From contig NZ_CP040106.1 of the NCBI RefSeq assembly GCF_005281475.1, positions 1,431,501 to 1,495,500 on the forward strand: a stretch of 64,000 nucleotides of DNA. Direction: 5' to 3'. The notes beneath the pieces were generated by a model. That model made no database searches, was not told where the DNA came from, and saw only the letters and a program-made list of their open reading frames with translations. Every line of letters starts with the position of its first letter. The first letter of the stretch is position 1. Shown here in pieces: positions 15,639-24,544 of this stretch. The stretch comes from Echinicola rosea. Lineage in GTDB: Bacteria; Bacteroidota; Bacteroidia; Cytophagales; Cyclobacteriaceae. Both the position numbers and the translations under genes were made by a program.

Positions 15639-15968
15639 GGTAAAATCAGCTAGTCGGCAGTAAAATCCAATACATTGGCCCATATATAGCCAAATAGCCA
15701 TCAAATGGCGATTTTAAGTTCTGACTATTTGGGGAATAAAGCAATAGTTGGAGGCATTAAAATAAAAGCGATCGCTTAAATAGCCTGTTTCTGAACACGC
15801 ATTGTTGCTTGGTGAGTTTCATATGAAACGATACTTTACATTTACAAAAAGGGTGCGTTTGATGTTATTTTTTGTATTTTTGCTTACCCATTAGTTTTTG
15901 ATGTGTGCAATCAAACTCTTTTTAAAGGATTGATTTTTTGGTAGATGGATAGGAATCAATAAAAATTT
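15639..15968. promoter_or_regulatory. Upstream region of the DUF4328 gene with two perfect palindromes and a -7 box
   Basis: GTTTCATATGAAAC (15816-15829) and AAGCGATCGCTT (15766-15777) are perfect palindromes. TATTTTTG (15875-15882) fits the -7 consensus and would give a leader of about 80 nt to the next gene. The 14-mer is a good candidate operator for the divergent genes at 15638 and 15969. No coding region lies here. Confidence 0.4.
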
Positions 15969-16697
15969 TTGGGATCATTTAATGAAACTACTACTCATTT
16001 GGAAGCATTAAGACCTAATCAAAAAAGGGCCAAGCTGGCTCAGTTGTTTGTTTATTTAGTAATAGCCCTTCATGCCGTCAGCATCATTTCTGGCTATATG
16101 CAGTATGATCTGCTCAGCAAAGCAGCAGAAACCGGGATCTCCGATCAAGAAGCAGAAGTGAATGATTTGAGGGAAATGGTAATAGCTGTTTTGATAGTCG
16201 CTACGTACATCGTCTCGGCAATAGTTTTTCTTAACTGGTTTCGACGGGCCTATTTTAATTTGCATAAGCTGATGCCTGGCCGGCTGGACTTTTCAGAGGG
16301 ATGGGCCGTAGGTGCTTGGTTTGTGCCTATCATTAACCTTTATAGGCCATACCGGATCATGATGGAGTTATTTGATGAGACATTTTCTTATTTAAGGAAG
16401 AAGAAGGTGGTGTCTTATTCCCGGCATCAGGAGGGATTGGTGATCAGTTGGTGGATAGTCTGGATTTTGGGTAGTTTTATCGACCGTCTGTCTTGGAAAA
16501 TCTACGCGGATGCCAATACAATTGATGAATTGTTGGATATGACCATTTTGGACATGGTTACCTCGGGAATAATTATCGTTTGTGGAGTTTTAGCGGCTAG
16601 GATTATCAAAAATTATAATCTGCTCGAAGTGCAACTTGCCGAACAAAAAGACAGCGAAAACGTGCCAAACGCAACAGAAGAAGCCTTGCTGGATTGA
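15969..16697 (+). CDS. DUF4328-like integral membrane protein
   Basis: 242 residues. The frame opens after a stop at 15960-15962, and the only plausible start is TTG at 15969, giving MGSFNETTTHLEALRPNQKR; the first in-frame ATG would remove the first helix. Helices are near residues 25-45, 72-90, 112-128 and 155-215. The motif FLNWFRRAYFNLHKL and the segment WAVGAWFVPIINLYRPYRIM are typical of DUF4328. The function of the family is unknown. A DUF805 membrane protein gene follows 27 bp downstream, so the pair is probably one transcript. Confidence 0.85.
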   Translation: MGSFNETTTHLEALRPNQKRAKLAQLFVYLVIALHAVSIISGYMQYDLLSKAAETGISDQEAEVNDLREMVIAVLIVATYIVSAIVFLNWFRRAYFNLHKLMPGRLDFSEGWAVGAWFVPIINLYRPYRIMMELFDETFSYLRKKKVVSYSRHQEGLVISWWIVWILGSFIDRLSWKIYADANTIDELLDMTILDMVTSGIIIVCGVLAARIIKNYNLLEVQLAEQKDSENVPNATEEALLD

Positions 16698-16724
16698 ATC
16701 TTTTACTAATATAAAAAATAGATT

Positions 16725-17105
16725 ATGGAATACTACAAAAAAGTACTTAGCCATTACGCTGATTTTACTGGGCGTGCACGACGAAAAGAATACTGGATGT
16801 TTGCACTGTTTAACATCATAGCCTTGATTGTTGCTGGAATGTTAGATAACCTACTTGGGTTGACATTTGTTGAAAATATTCCTTATGGCTTTATCTACAC
16901 CATTTATGCATTAGCTGTTTTTATTCCTGGTTTGGCAGTGACCGTACGCCGGCTTCATGACATTGGTAAAAGCGGATGGATGTACTTAATTATCTTAATC
17001 CCATTAGTGGGAGCGGTATGGCTACTAGTGTTGTTGGTTTCTGAAGGGGGGCACGGGGCAAACCAGTATGGCGAAGATCCCAAAGCGGCCGAAAGAAGCT
17101 TTTAA
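16725..17105 (+). CDS. DUF805 integral membrane protein
   Basis: 126 residues with the DUF805 hallmarks: an N-terminal FTGRARRKEYWMFALFN, then helices, then the conserved AVTVRRLHDIGKSGWMYLI and a C-terminal GANQYGEDPK. The family is widespread and its role is unknown. It is the second gene of the DUF4328-DUF805 pair and ends before a terminator hairpin at 17159. Confidence 0.92.
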   Translation: MEYYKKVLSHYADFTGRARRKEYWMFALFNIIALIVAGMLDNLLGLTFVENIPYGFIYTIYALAVFIPGLAVTVRRLHDIGKSGWMYLIILIPLVGAVWLLVLLVSEGGHGANQYGEDPKAAERSF

Positions 17106-17158
17106 ATTGCCGATTTACCGCTGGCAGGACAAAGAGGAATTGCTTATGGCATTAACCT

Positions 17159-17192
17159 GTACTGAGGCACAGTCCTCAGTACTAATTTTCCT
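17159..17192 (+). terminator. Terminator between convergent DUF805 and tag genes
   Basis: GTACTGAGG (17159-17167) and CCTCAGTAC (17174-17182) form a perfect 9-bp stem with a 6-nt loop, followed by TAATTTTCCTTT. Confidence 0.75.
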
Positions 17193-17226
17193 TTATTGTA
17201 TCTTCAGCCTGTATTTTAGCATCTCT

Positions 17227-17829
17227 CTACCTCACCATTCGCTTTACCTCTTGGTGGCGAAAGCACTGCATCAGGTGGTCATTGACGAGTCCTGTGGCCT
17301 GCATGTGCGCATAGATGGTAGTGCTGCCAAGGAATTTGAACCCTCGCTTTTTGAGATCTTTGGCAAGTTTGTCTGATTCCGGGGTGGTGGCTTTGGCATC
17401 TGCCATGCTTTTTAGGTGACCATCAATGGGCTTGCCGTTTACGAAATCCCAGATATAGTTGGTAAAGCTGCCTATTTCAGCTTGTACTTCCATAAAGCGT
17501 TTGGCATTATTGATAGCAGCAGCGATTTTCAGCCTGTTGCGGATGATTCCGCGATCTTGTAGCAGCTCTTCTACCATGCTGTCCGGAAAATCAGCCACTT
17601 GCTTATAGTCGAAGCCGGCAAAAGCTCTTCGATAGCCTTCACGTTTTTTCAGAATAGTAGCCCAGCTCAGCCCCGCCTGGGCACTTTCCAGCACCAAAAA
17701 CTCAAAATGAACCCGATCACTATATACCGGTACACCCCACTCTTCATCGTGGTATTTGATATAGTCTTCAAATCCGAGGCACCATGGGCATCGAAATTTC
17801 TCACTTTGATTGATTTGGAAATTGGCCAT
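17227..17829 (-). CDS. tag: DNA-3-methyladenine glycosylase I
   Basis: 200 residues. Tag excises 3-methyladenine from alkylated DNA. The family sequence is clear: FRCPWCLGFEDYIKYHDEEW with the zinc-binding cysteine near the N-terminus, VPVYSDRVHFEFLVLESAQA, GLSWATILKKREGYRRAF, and a C-terminal KFLGSTTIYAHMQATGLVND with HLMQC supplying further zinc ligands. The start at MANFQINQ fits the family length. It is monocistronic, convergent with DUF805. Confidence 0.95.
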   Translation of the reverse strand: MANFQINQSEKFRCPWCLGFEDYIKYHDEEWGVPVYSDRVHFEFLVLESAQAGLSWATILKKREGYRRAFAGFDYKQVADFPDSMVEELLQDRGIIRNRLKIAAAINNAKRFMEVQAEIGSFTNYIWDFVNGKPIDGHLKSMADAKATTPESDKLAKDLKKRGFKFLGSTTIYAHMQATGLVNDHLMQCFRHQEVKRMVR

Positions 17830-17930
17830 CTAAAAGGTTTCTAGGGTTAGGAGTTAAAGCGTCTTTTACCAAAACAATTTAGCACTTTGTAAATAGTTAC
17901 CCAAGATAATTGGCTGTTAGTGCATCTTTA

Positions 17931-18995
17931 TCATTCCAGCCAAACTTTACTGTCTTCGGTGATGTACCAGGTCTTGTCACTGACCATTGATGGTGCCGAA
18001 ATCTTAAAACGCGTTGCACTTACCTCAAATTCAAGATGGAAGTTTTTGAGATCCCCGGTATCCGGTAGCAGGGAAAGTTGGGCCGCATACTCACCCTGCT
18101 TTTTAAAATAGCGGTGTTGTTTATGGTAAAGCGAGCGTAAGGCATCTTTTACTGCTTCGTCTTTTGCCATCTTGAAAGGGATTTTTTCAGTCCCTACCGG
18201 TGTGGCCGCAAACTGTAGATAGCCCCAGTTTTCGGGAATATGCATGTTAATGTGTCCTTGGGGCGACCACACCCAGTTGTATTCAGGATAGTGCTTGCCC
18301 GTTTTGGGATTTGTTTTTTTGGTGTACTGTCCGTCCAAGATGTCCAATTGCCATTGTACCCTGGAAAAATTGATCCGCCACTGCTGCCCGTCTGCTGGGG
18401 GGGAATAGGCTGGGCCTCTTTGGGAAAGTGCTTTCCAAGGAATGGCCATTTCTATTGTCCAAGCGCTATCCCTGTCACTGGGATCATTGATCGTGCCTTG
18501 CAGGCCAAGTCCTTTTTGGAAACCATTGATATTCCAGCCGTTGATGGGGGCGCCGCCGTTGCGATAAGGTTTGGTCATCAGCAGGTCCCACTCGGTACCA
18601 AGTGCATTGACCTCCAACTCGTAGTAATTATGGGTGTCTCCATCGGGATCAATGAATACTTCAATGTCATTTTGGTGAAATATCACGGATTCCCTTTCTG
18701 TGTAGATGGCCCATAAGTCAGGTTCCTCCATCCACACTGCGATGTAGAGGTTTTTCTCATCCCAAAGCATTTTTAGCTTAGTGTCAAAAAGCGGAGCCGG
18801 TTTTGTATCTCCCTCTATATCCACAAAAAGATCGGACCAAGCCGCTTCCTGCCAATCCTTTTCATCCATTTTACCATCCATTTTCAGGGGAGCAGTGGCT
18901 TGGTAGGCGACATAGTGCTTTCTGTCTGCTATCTGCTGTGCTGAAAGCGCTAGAGGGAACAATAGCAGGAGCATAAGTAATCTGGGAACAACCAT
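17931..18995 (-). CDS. Exported CBM9/DOMON-like carbohydrate-binding family protein
   Basis: 354 residues with a signal peptide (MVVPRLLMLLLLFPLALSAQ). Residues 25-235 match the carbohydrate-binding family 9-like fold: MDGKMDEKDWQEAAWSDLFV, LWDEKNLYIAVWMEEPD, NDIEVFIDPDGDTHNYYELE, AWTIEMAIPWKAL and WRINFSRVQW. This fold binds sugars or haem-like ligands in other proteins. The C-terminal 100 residues are less clear. In Bacteroidota such proteins are exported or surface proteins, possibly in glycan use. It precedes tag by about 100 bp on the same strand; a shared transcript is possible but not needed. Confidence 0.85.
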   Translation of the reverse strand: MVVPRLLMLLLLFPLALSAQQIADRKHYVAYQATAPLKMDGKMDEKDWQEAAWSDLFVDIEGDTKPAPLFDTKLKMLWDEKNLYIAVWMEEPDLWAIYTERESVIFHQNDIEVFIDPDGDTHNYYELEVNALGTEWDLLMTKPYRNGGAPINGWNINGFQKGLGLQGTINDPSDRDSAWTIEMAIPWKALSQRGPAYSPPADGQQWRINFSRVQWQLDILDGQYTKKTNPKTGKHYPEYNWVWSPQGHINMHIPENWGYLQFAATPVGTEKIPFKMAKDEAVKDALRSLYHKQHRYFKKQGEYAAQLSLLPDTGDLKNFHLEFEVSATRFKISAPSMVSDKTWYITEDSKVWLE

Positions 18996-19196
18996 CTTCG
19001 AATATTTTTAGTAATAGTAAAACCTTAACAAATATATTTAAATATGTAGGTCTGACCGTGCCAAGAAGTGATATTTTCCTCTAATCTTCCACCAGTGGTC
19101 TTGCTGGCGCTTTGGTGAAAGATGACGAATGCTCATAAATAAGACTTTTAGTTGGATTTTGTAGGTGGAATTATCCATTAATTGGGGAGGGATGAT

Positions 19197-19204
19197 TAAT
19201 TTTG
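19197..19204 (+). promoter_or_regulatory. TAnnTTTG box immediately before dgt
   Basis: TAATTTTG at 19197-19204 is followed by GGT and then ATG ATG. If it is the -7 element, the transcript starts at or inside the start codons. Confidence 0.4.
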
Positions 19205-19207
19205 GGT

Positions 19208-20554
19208 ATGATGAAATGGGAAAAGCTGCTAACAGCAGGTCGCGCGGATTTTAAAAAGCAGGCGAATCAAAGCCAAGAACAATACCGAAGTGAGTTTGAA
19301 AGGGATTATGATCGGATCATTTTTTCGGCTCCATTTCGGAATTTACAGGACAAGACACAAGTGTTTCCACTGCCAGAGTTGGACTTTGTGCACACCAGGC
19401 TTACCCACAGTTTGGAAGTTTCGAGTGTGGGCAGGTCCCTTGGGAAGTCTGCTGGGGAGTATTTGCTCAGCAAATATCCGGCACTTTTTGAAATGGGCAT
19501 TGGTTCCAATGATATAGGAGCGATCGTAGCGGCAGCAGCGCTCACCCATGATCTCGGGAACCCTCCTTTTGGCCATGCTGGGGAAGATGCCATTTCAGAT
19601 TTTTTTAGGTTTCACCCGTCCGGGCTGCGGTGGAGAGATCATTTGCGAGAGGAAGAATGGGCAGATATGACCCAGTTTGAAGGCAATGCGCAAGGATTCC
19701 GAATGCTCCTGGACAAGAGCAATGGCCTTCAGGTCTGCTATGCTACCTTGGCGGCGTTTACCAAATATCCAAGGCCTGCTTTTGTGCAGAAGAGGGATCC
19801 TTCCAGACGGAGTCAGAAGAAATTCGGTTTTTTTGCAGATCAATTATCGCTTTTTAAGCAATTGGCGGACACATTGGGGATTCCTTTATCGGGTGAGAAT
19901 ACCTGGTACAGACATCCCTTGGCGTTTTTGGTCGAGGCAGCAGATGATATTTGCTATAACATTATTGATTTGGAGGACGGCTGTACTCTCGGACTGGTAC
20001 AGTTGGAAGAGGCCATTCCACTTTTGGCAGAGATCATTGGGGAGAAATTTCAGGAGGAAAAGCTCCATTCACTGAAAACTTCTGCCCAAAAATTGGCTAT
20101 TTTGAGGGCCATGGCTATCAGTAGGCTGGTGGAAGAGACTGTGGCGGCATTTAGAACCCATGAGGAAGCCATGCTTTCTGGGGAGTTTGACAAAGCCCTG
20201 ACTGACTGCATTCCTTCTTCCAAAGCCTTGGACAAGATCACCACATTGTCCGTAAAAAAGATATATCGCTCCCAGCCAGTACTGGAAAAAGAAGCGGCCG
20301 GGTTTCAAGTATTGGAGGGACTATTGGAAGTTTTCTCCGATGCCCTCTATAACCAGTATTTCGATTCGGAGAGATTTTCAGGTAAGGATAAGAGTATTCT
20401 GAGGTTATTGCCGGAGGTCTTTAAGCCGGATAATGAACTCCAGATGCCCTATTTGTTGCTGCGCAATTTGGTGGATTTTATTGCAGGAATGACAGACAAG
20501 TACGCCCTGTCGCTTTACCGAAAAGTAAAGGGAATAGCCCTGCCCGGTACTTGA
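19208..20554 (+). CDS. dgt: Deoxyguanosinetriphosphate triphosphohydrolase-like protein (dGTPase)
   Basis: 448 residues from the ATG at 19208; a second ATG follows at once at 19211. Dgt hydrolyses dGTP (or other dNTPs) to the nucleoside and tripolyphosphate, controlling dNTP pools. The HD-domain metal ligands are visible: RLTHSLEV with His67 and ALTHDLGNPPFGHAGE with His114-Asp115, plus VEAADDICYNIIDLEDG further on. N-terminal FSAPFRNLQDKTQVFPL is typical. Length matches the long dGTPase group. It stands alone between the CBM9-like gene and the lipoprotein/peroxidase pair. Confidence 0.93.
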   Translation: MMKWEKLLTAGRADFKKQANQSQEQYRSEFERDYDRIIFSAPFRNLQDKTQVFPLPELDFVHTRLTHSLEVSSVGRSLGKSAGEYLLSKYPALFEMGIGSNDIGAIVAAAALTHDLGNPPFGHAGEDAISDFFRFHPSGLRWRDHLREEEWADMTQFEGNAQGFRMLLDKSNGLQVCYATLAAFTKYPRPAFVQKRDPSRRSQKKFGFFADQLSLFKQLADTLGIPLSGENTWYRHPLAFLVEAADDICYNIIDLEDGCTLGLVQLEEAIPLLAEIIGEKFQEEKLHSLKTSAQKLAILRAMAISRLVEETVAAFRTHEEAMLSGEFDKALTDCIPSSKALDKITTLSVKKIYRSQPVLEKEAAGFQVLEGLLEVFSDALYNQYFDSERFSGKDKSILRLLPEVFKPDNELQMPYLLLRNLVDFIAGMTDKYALSLYRKVKGIALPGT

Positions 20555-20698
20555 CTTGTTAATTTTAGATTAAATAATTGTTTTTTGTAATTTTTCATAG
20601 ATGTATAATCATAAATAAAACGAAACATTTGCTTAATCAGATTGATTGGTGCTCGATGTAAATTTGTGGAAACACAAACAACTATAAAGAGACCAATT

Positions 20699-22147
20699 AT
20701 GAAAAAATTATTAACCATTCAGGCCATTGCCAGTGCCTTATTTTTGGCTGGTTGTAATGATGAAAAGGGAGGGGACACTCCAGTGCCGCCCAATGCTGAG
20801 GTGGAGCTCGCAAACCACTCTAAGACTCCTGTGTTTTTGAAGCTAAAATCAGGTTTTGAGGATGTCGAGATCTATAATTTGTTGACCTCGGAAGATCAGT
20901 TGGAAAACACACCGGATTTTGTTTACGGCAGTATGGCGGATGGTGCCGGGTTAATGAAAAATAATGATGGCACATTTACCCTGCTCAATAATATCGAGGC
21001 AGATTATTCTGTAGCTCGCATTGCCTTTGACGAAACGTTTAAACCAGTAGGCGGGGAATATATTCTAAATGCAGAAGCCACCGCGGCCACTGCGCAATGT
21101 TCCGGTTCCCTGATTACATTGGAGGAGCACGGATTTGGGCCATTGTATCTTTCAGGTGGGGAATGGGGTGGAAACTCCAAAGGGGTTTTTATGACTGATC
21201 CAAGTAAAGACCCTGCCGATGCCCAAATAGCGACCATGCTGCCTGCACTGGGACAATGGTCCGTGGAAAATGCTGTGGCCATCGGGAAAGAGGCTTATCC
21301 TGGCAAAACGGTCGTTTTCATCGGTGATGATACCAGTGACAATGAAACGCCTTCTGGTCAAGTGGCCATGTATGTGGGTGACCAAGGAGACCTTTCCAAC
21401 GGCAAACTTTATGGCATGAAAGTGACCAGTCCCGGTATCACATTCGAAATGGACATGGAAGAGGGAGAAGAGTATGAGGTGGAGTTTAGGGAATACGAGG
21501 AGCGCACCTATGATGAACTCGAGCAGGAGTCCAGAGAAAAGGGCTTTATGGGCTTTTCCAGAGTGGAGGACATCGACTGGAGAAGAGGATCTGCGGAAAA
21601 TAACCGTGAAATATACTTTGCCGTGACTGGAAGGAAACAGGATGCCCTGCTGGACAAAGGCACTTTTTATGGACGTGTGTACAAGCTCGTGTTGGACAGT
21701 GAAGACCCGACCAAGGCGACCATTTCTTGTGTATTGGATGGGGACAAACTTGACGGTAAAGCAAAAGCATTCCATAGCCCTGACAATATCCTGGTCACCG
21801 AAAATTATGTGTATATCCAAGAGGATCCAAACGGGTATTTTGACCAGGATGACAAGATGCATTTCGCACAGTTGTACCAATATGACATCAATTCTGGGGA
21901 GCTGAAGACAGTCTTGGAGTGTGACCAAGAAACTGCTGCTGCCCAAAACTACGGTTCGGATGAGCGTACGTGGGAAATTACCGGAATGATAGATGTGTCG
22001 GATATCTTGGGTGTGGAGGAGACCTTCCTGCTGATTACCCAAAACCACGGTTGGGAAGATGAAGGATTCACCGACCCCAATGCAAATGCCAATACGGACT
22101 CAAATGAAGGAAGTATGCTGTACGTTTTGAAAGGGCTAAACCGATAA
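20699..22147 (+). CDS. Exported lipoprotein, possibly PhoX/DUF839-like beta-propeller
   Basis: 482 residues when started at MKKLLTIQ (20699); a longer in-frame start is not credible because the lipoprotein signal begins here. The lipobox is LFLAGC (Cys18), followed by an acidic linker. The body has beta-rich segments such as AQCSGSLITLEEHGFGPLYL, GQWSVENAVAIGKEAYPGK, VVFIGDDTSD and AFHSPDNILVTENYVYIQED. The SPDN...V--ED pattern and the opening GSL-T-EE recall PhoX/DUF839 phosphatase-type propellers, but I do not see the full metal-ligand set, so this is tentative. The di-haem peroxidase gene follows after 4 bp; the two are one operon. Confidence 0.75.
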   Translation: MKKLLTIQAIASALFLAGCNDEKGGDTPVPPNAEVELANHSKTPVFLKLKSGFEDVEIYNLLTSEDQLENTPDFVYGSMADGAGLMKNNDGTFTLLNNIEADYSVARIAFDETFKPVGGEYILNAEATAATAQCSGSLITLEEHGFGPLYLSGGEWGGNSKGVFMTDPSKDPADAQIATMLPALGQWSVENAVAIGKEAYPGKTVVFIGDDTSDNETPSGQVAMYVGDQGDLSNGKLYGMKVTSPGITFEMDMEEGEEYEVEFREYEERTYDELEQESREKGFMGFSRVEDIDWRRGSAENNREIYFAVTGRKQDALLDKGTFYGRVYKLVLDSEDPTKATISCVLDGDKLDGKAKAFHSPDNILVTENYVYIQEDPNGYFDQDDKMHFAQLYQYDINSGELKTVLECDQETAAAQNYGSDERTWEITGMIDVSDILGVEETFLLITQNHGWEDEGFTDPNANANTDSNEGSMLYVLKGLNR

Positions 22148-22151
22148 CCGC

Positions 22152-23987
22152 ATGCGTGATATATTGATCCAAAAGGCTTGTGTTTTCATAAGCCTTTTGG
22201 TTTTTTCATCCTGTTTTTTTTCTTGCGACGAGCAAACTGAGCATAAGACCGCTCTTTCGCCTGTCGATCAGCTGGCAGAGCAATATCTTGGCCATTTAAA
22301 CAAATCGTACCTGTACTTGGACAGCATGGTTTTGGAAACGGACCGTCATCAGGTGGAAAGCTATTTTATGCAATCCCGAAAGCATTTTAAAATGGCCGAG
22401 CCCATCTTGGCTTTTATGGATTCGGAAAACTATAAATTCCTGAACCAGCCCAATATTACCAAGATTGAAGAGGAAGATTTTACAGATATAAAGATTAAAT
22501 CTCCAAAAGGTTTTCAAGTATTGGAAGAGACGATTTTTGTAAATGATCCTGATTGGAATTCCATAATCAAAACGGCAAAGACCACCTCAGGAAGGCTCAA
22601 ACTACTCTATAAAAACACCTCTTTTGACTTTGTGCAGCCCTACCATGTCCTGTGGATGGTGAGAGATGGCTTTGTCCGGGTAGCTTTGACGGGCATTTCA
22701 GGGTTTGATTCCCCGGTGCTGCAGAATTCCTTGGCCGAAGGCCGTTATGTGTATGCTGGGCTAAAGGAGATCTTGTCGCTCTTCAAAGAGCAGTTTCACG
22801 ATATGGCCCTTTACGAAAGGACCATTCAGGAGTTGGATCAAAGTATCCGGGCACTTGAAGGTGATTTTAACACGTTTGATCGGTACGGCTTTATCAAGGG
22901 CCATACCCAGCCCATGCTTGGGATTTGGAATGAGATCGTGGTTGATTGGGGACTGAAGTTCCCTTTTGATGAAGCCATCAGAAATGATGCTACTTCCCTA
23001 TTTTCGGACCAGACGTTCAACATCAGTTATTTTTCATCGGAGAATTTTGAAGCATTGGACGATGAAAAAGTGGCGCTCGGCAAGCAGCTATTCAACGAAA
23101 AGGCATTTTCTCTCAATGGGGATATGAGCTGTGCCACCTGCCACCTTCCCGAGAGGAAGTTTACCGATGGACGGAAAACGTCTTTGGGGACCTCCCGAAA
23201 CAGTCCTACATTGTTATATGCAGCACTCCAAAAGGGGTTTTTCTATGACAACCGATCTGGTAGTCTAGAGGGACAGATCGTGGATGTCACCACCAATGTA
23301 AATGAGTTCCATACCGACTTGGACCACCTTCAAGCGGTGGCCGCCCGAAACCCCTCCTATGTCGAGGCATTTCGGGCTTTATATGATCGTGAGGAAGTCC
23401 TGGAAGGAGACATTCGGAATGCCATTGCCACCTATATCAGGAGTTTGGTTCCGTTTGATTCGAAGTTTGATCGAAATATGAATGGCCTCGAACAAACGCT
23501 TACGGCCGATGAGCGCGAAGGTTTTAACCTCTTTATGGGAAAAGCCAAATGTGCTACTTGCCATTTTCCACCATTATTTAACGGAACAGTGCCGGTAGCC
23601 TACACGGAATCTGAAATGGAGCTCATCGGAGTTCCGGATGCCAACGACACCATCAATGCGACCATAGACGATGACTTGGGCAGGTATGATGTTTACCACA
23701 CCGAAGAAAGGAAACATTTTTTCAAAACCCCCACTGTCCGAAATGCGGCACAAACAGCTCCATATATGCACAATGGCGTCTATGGTACCTTGGAGGAAGT
23801 AGTGGACTTTTATGACCGTGGAGGTGGCGCAGGTATTGGCATTGCACTGGAAAACCAAACCCTGCCCACAGATAAGTTGGAATTGACCGAAGCGGAGAAA
23901 GGTGCCTTGGTGGCTTTTATCGAGGCACTAAGTGATGGGGAAGCAAGCAGTCAAGATGATGCTGGTAAGCAAATGGCGGAAAGGTAA
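22152..23987 (+). CDS. Di-haem cytochrome c peroxidase / MauG-family protein with long N-terminal extension
   Basis: 611 residues. A signal sequence with a possible lipobox (VFSSCFFSC) precedes about 270 residues of helical sequence without recognisable domain. The CCP/MauG module follows, from about residue 300: DEKVALGKQLFNEKAFS, first haem site CATCH at 327-331, second haem site CATCH at 467-471, and the typical KTPTVRNAAQTAPYMHNG near the C-terminus. Such proteins reduce peroxide or carry out radical chemistry in the periplasm. The 4-bp spacing to the upstream lipoprotein suggests a joint function, perhaps maturation of the partner, which is inference. Confidence 0.9.
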   Translation: MRDILIQKACVFISLLVFSSCFFSCDEQTEHKTALSPVDQLAEQYLGHLNKSYLYLDSMVLETDRHQVESYFMQSRKHFKMAEPILAFMDSENYKFLNQPNITKIEEEDFTDIKIKSPKGFQVLEETIFVNDPDWNSIIKTAKTTSGRLKLLYKNTSFDFVQPYHVLWMVRDGFVRVALTGISGFDSPVLQNSLAEGRYVYAGLKEILSLFKEQFHDMALYERTIQELDQSIRALEGDFNTFDRYGFIKGHTQPMLGIWNEIVVDWGLKFPFDEAIRNDATSLFSDQTFNISYFSSENFEALDDEKVALGKQLFNEKAFSLNGDMSCATCHLPERKFTDGRKTSLGTSRNSPTLLYAALQKGFFYDNRSGSLEGQIVDVTTNVNEFHTDLDHLQAVAARNPSYVEAFRALYDREEVLEGDIRNAIATYIRSLVPFDSKFDRNMNGLEQTLTADEREGFNLFMGKAKCATCHFPPLFNGTVPVAYTESEMELIGVPDANDTINATIDDDLGRYDVYHTEERKHFFKTPTVRNAAQTAPYMHNGVYGTLEEVVDFYDRGGGAGIGIALENQTLPTDKLELTEAEKGALVAFIEALSDGEASSQDDAGKQMAER

Positions 23988-24061
23988 TTAGTTGTTAGAG
24001 GTGTTTTATAGCAAATTTTTAATGACATTATTGAAGGCTTCTCGTAACCTCCGTATAATGG

Positions 24062-24544
24062 CTATAGAAATTTCTCGATCAACTGCATAAGCTTTCCAAG
24101 GTAATGGGCATCGGTTTCATCAAAATCGTTGAGCTGATCGCTGTCAATGTCGAGGACGAGGCTTACCTTTTCGTCTTTGAAGGCGGGAAGGACGATTTCG
24201 GATTTGGAGGCAGAGCTGCAAGCAATATGGCCTGGGAATGCTTCCACATCCGGAACCAGCTGCGTTTTCCCTTCTTTCCAAGCTGCTCCACAAACGCCTT
24301 TTCCAAATTGGATTCGGGTACAAGCGATCGGTCCCTGGAACGGTCCCAGCACCAGTTGGTCGTTTTTTACCAGGTAAAACCCAACCCAGAAGAAGTCAAA
24401 GGCCTCTTTGAGTGCAGCGCTGATATTGGCAAGATTGGCGGTCTGGTCAGGTTCACCAGTGGTGAGGGCTTCTATTTGCGGAAGCAGGGCTTGGTATTTA
24501 TCTGCTTTGGTTGCGTTTTTAGGAAGGAATAGTGATTCAGCCAT
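24062..24544 (-). CDS. msrC: Free methionine-(R)-sulfoxide reductase (GAF-domain fRMsr)
   Basis: 160 residues from the ATG at 24544. The GAF domain carries the fRMsr signature: WVGFYLVKNDQLVLGPFQGP, ACTRI (Cys75), GKGVCGAAW (Cys85), VPDVEAFPGHIACSSASKSE (Cys109) and VLDIDSD. The three cysteines have the 10- and 24-residue spacing of the E. coli enzyme's Cys84/94/118. It reduces free methionine-R-sulfoxide in the cytoplasm. Its start codon overlaps the end of ribD (ATGGCTGA), so translation is probably coupled. Confidence 0.93.
   Translation of the reverse strand: MAESLFLPKNATKADKYQALLPQIEALTTGEPDQTANLANISAALKEAFDFFWVGFYLVKNDQLVLGPFQGPIACTRIQFGKGVCGAAWKEGKTQLVPDVEAFPGHIACSSASKSEIVLPAFKDEKVSLVLDIDSDQLNDFDETDAHYLGKLMQLIEKFL

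Noticed and set aside
21152..22048. 298-codon open frame on the minus strand
   Set aside because: It lies entirely antisense to the exported lipoprotein gene, which has a lipobox, operon spacing and protein-like sequence. The antisense translation shows no domain and has odd composition.
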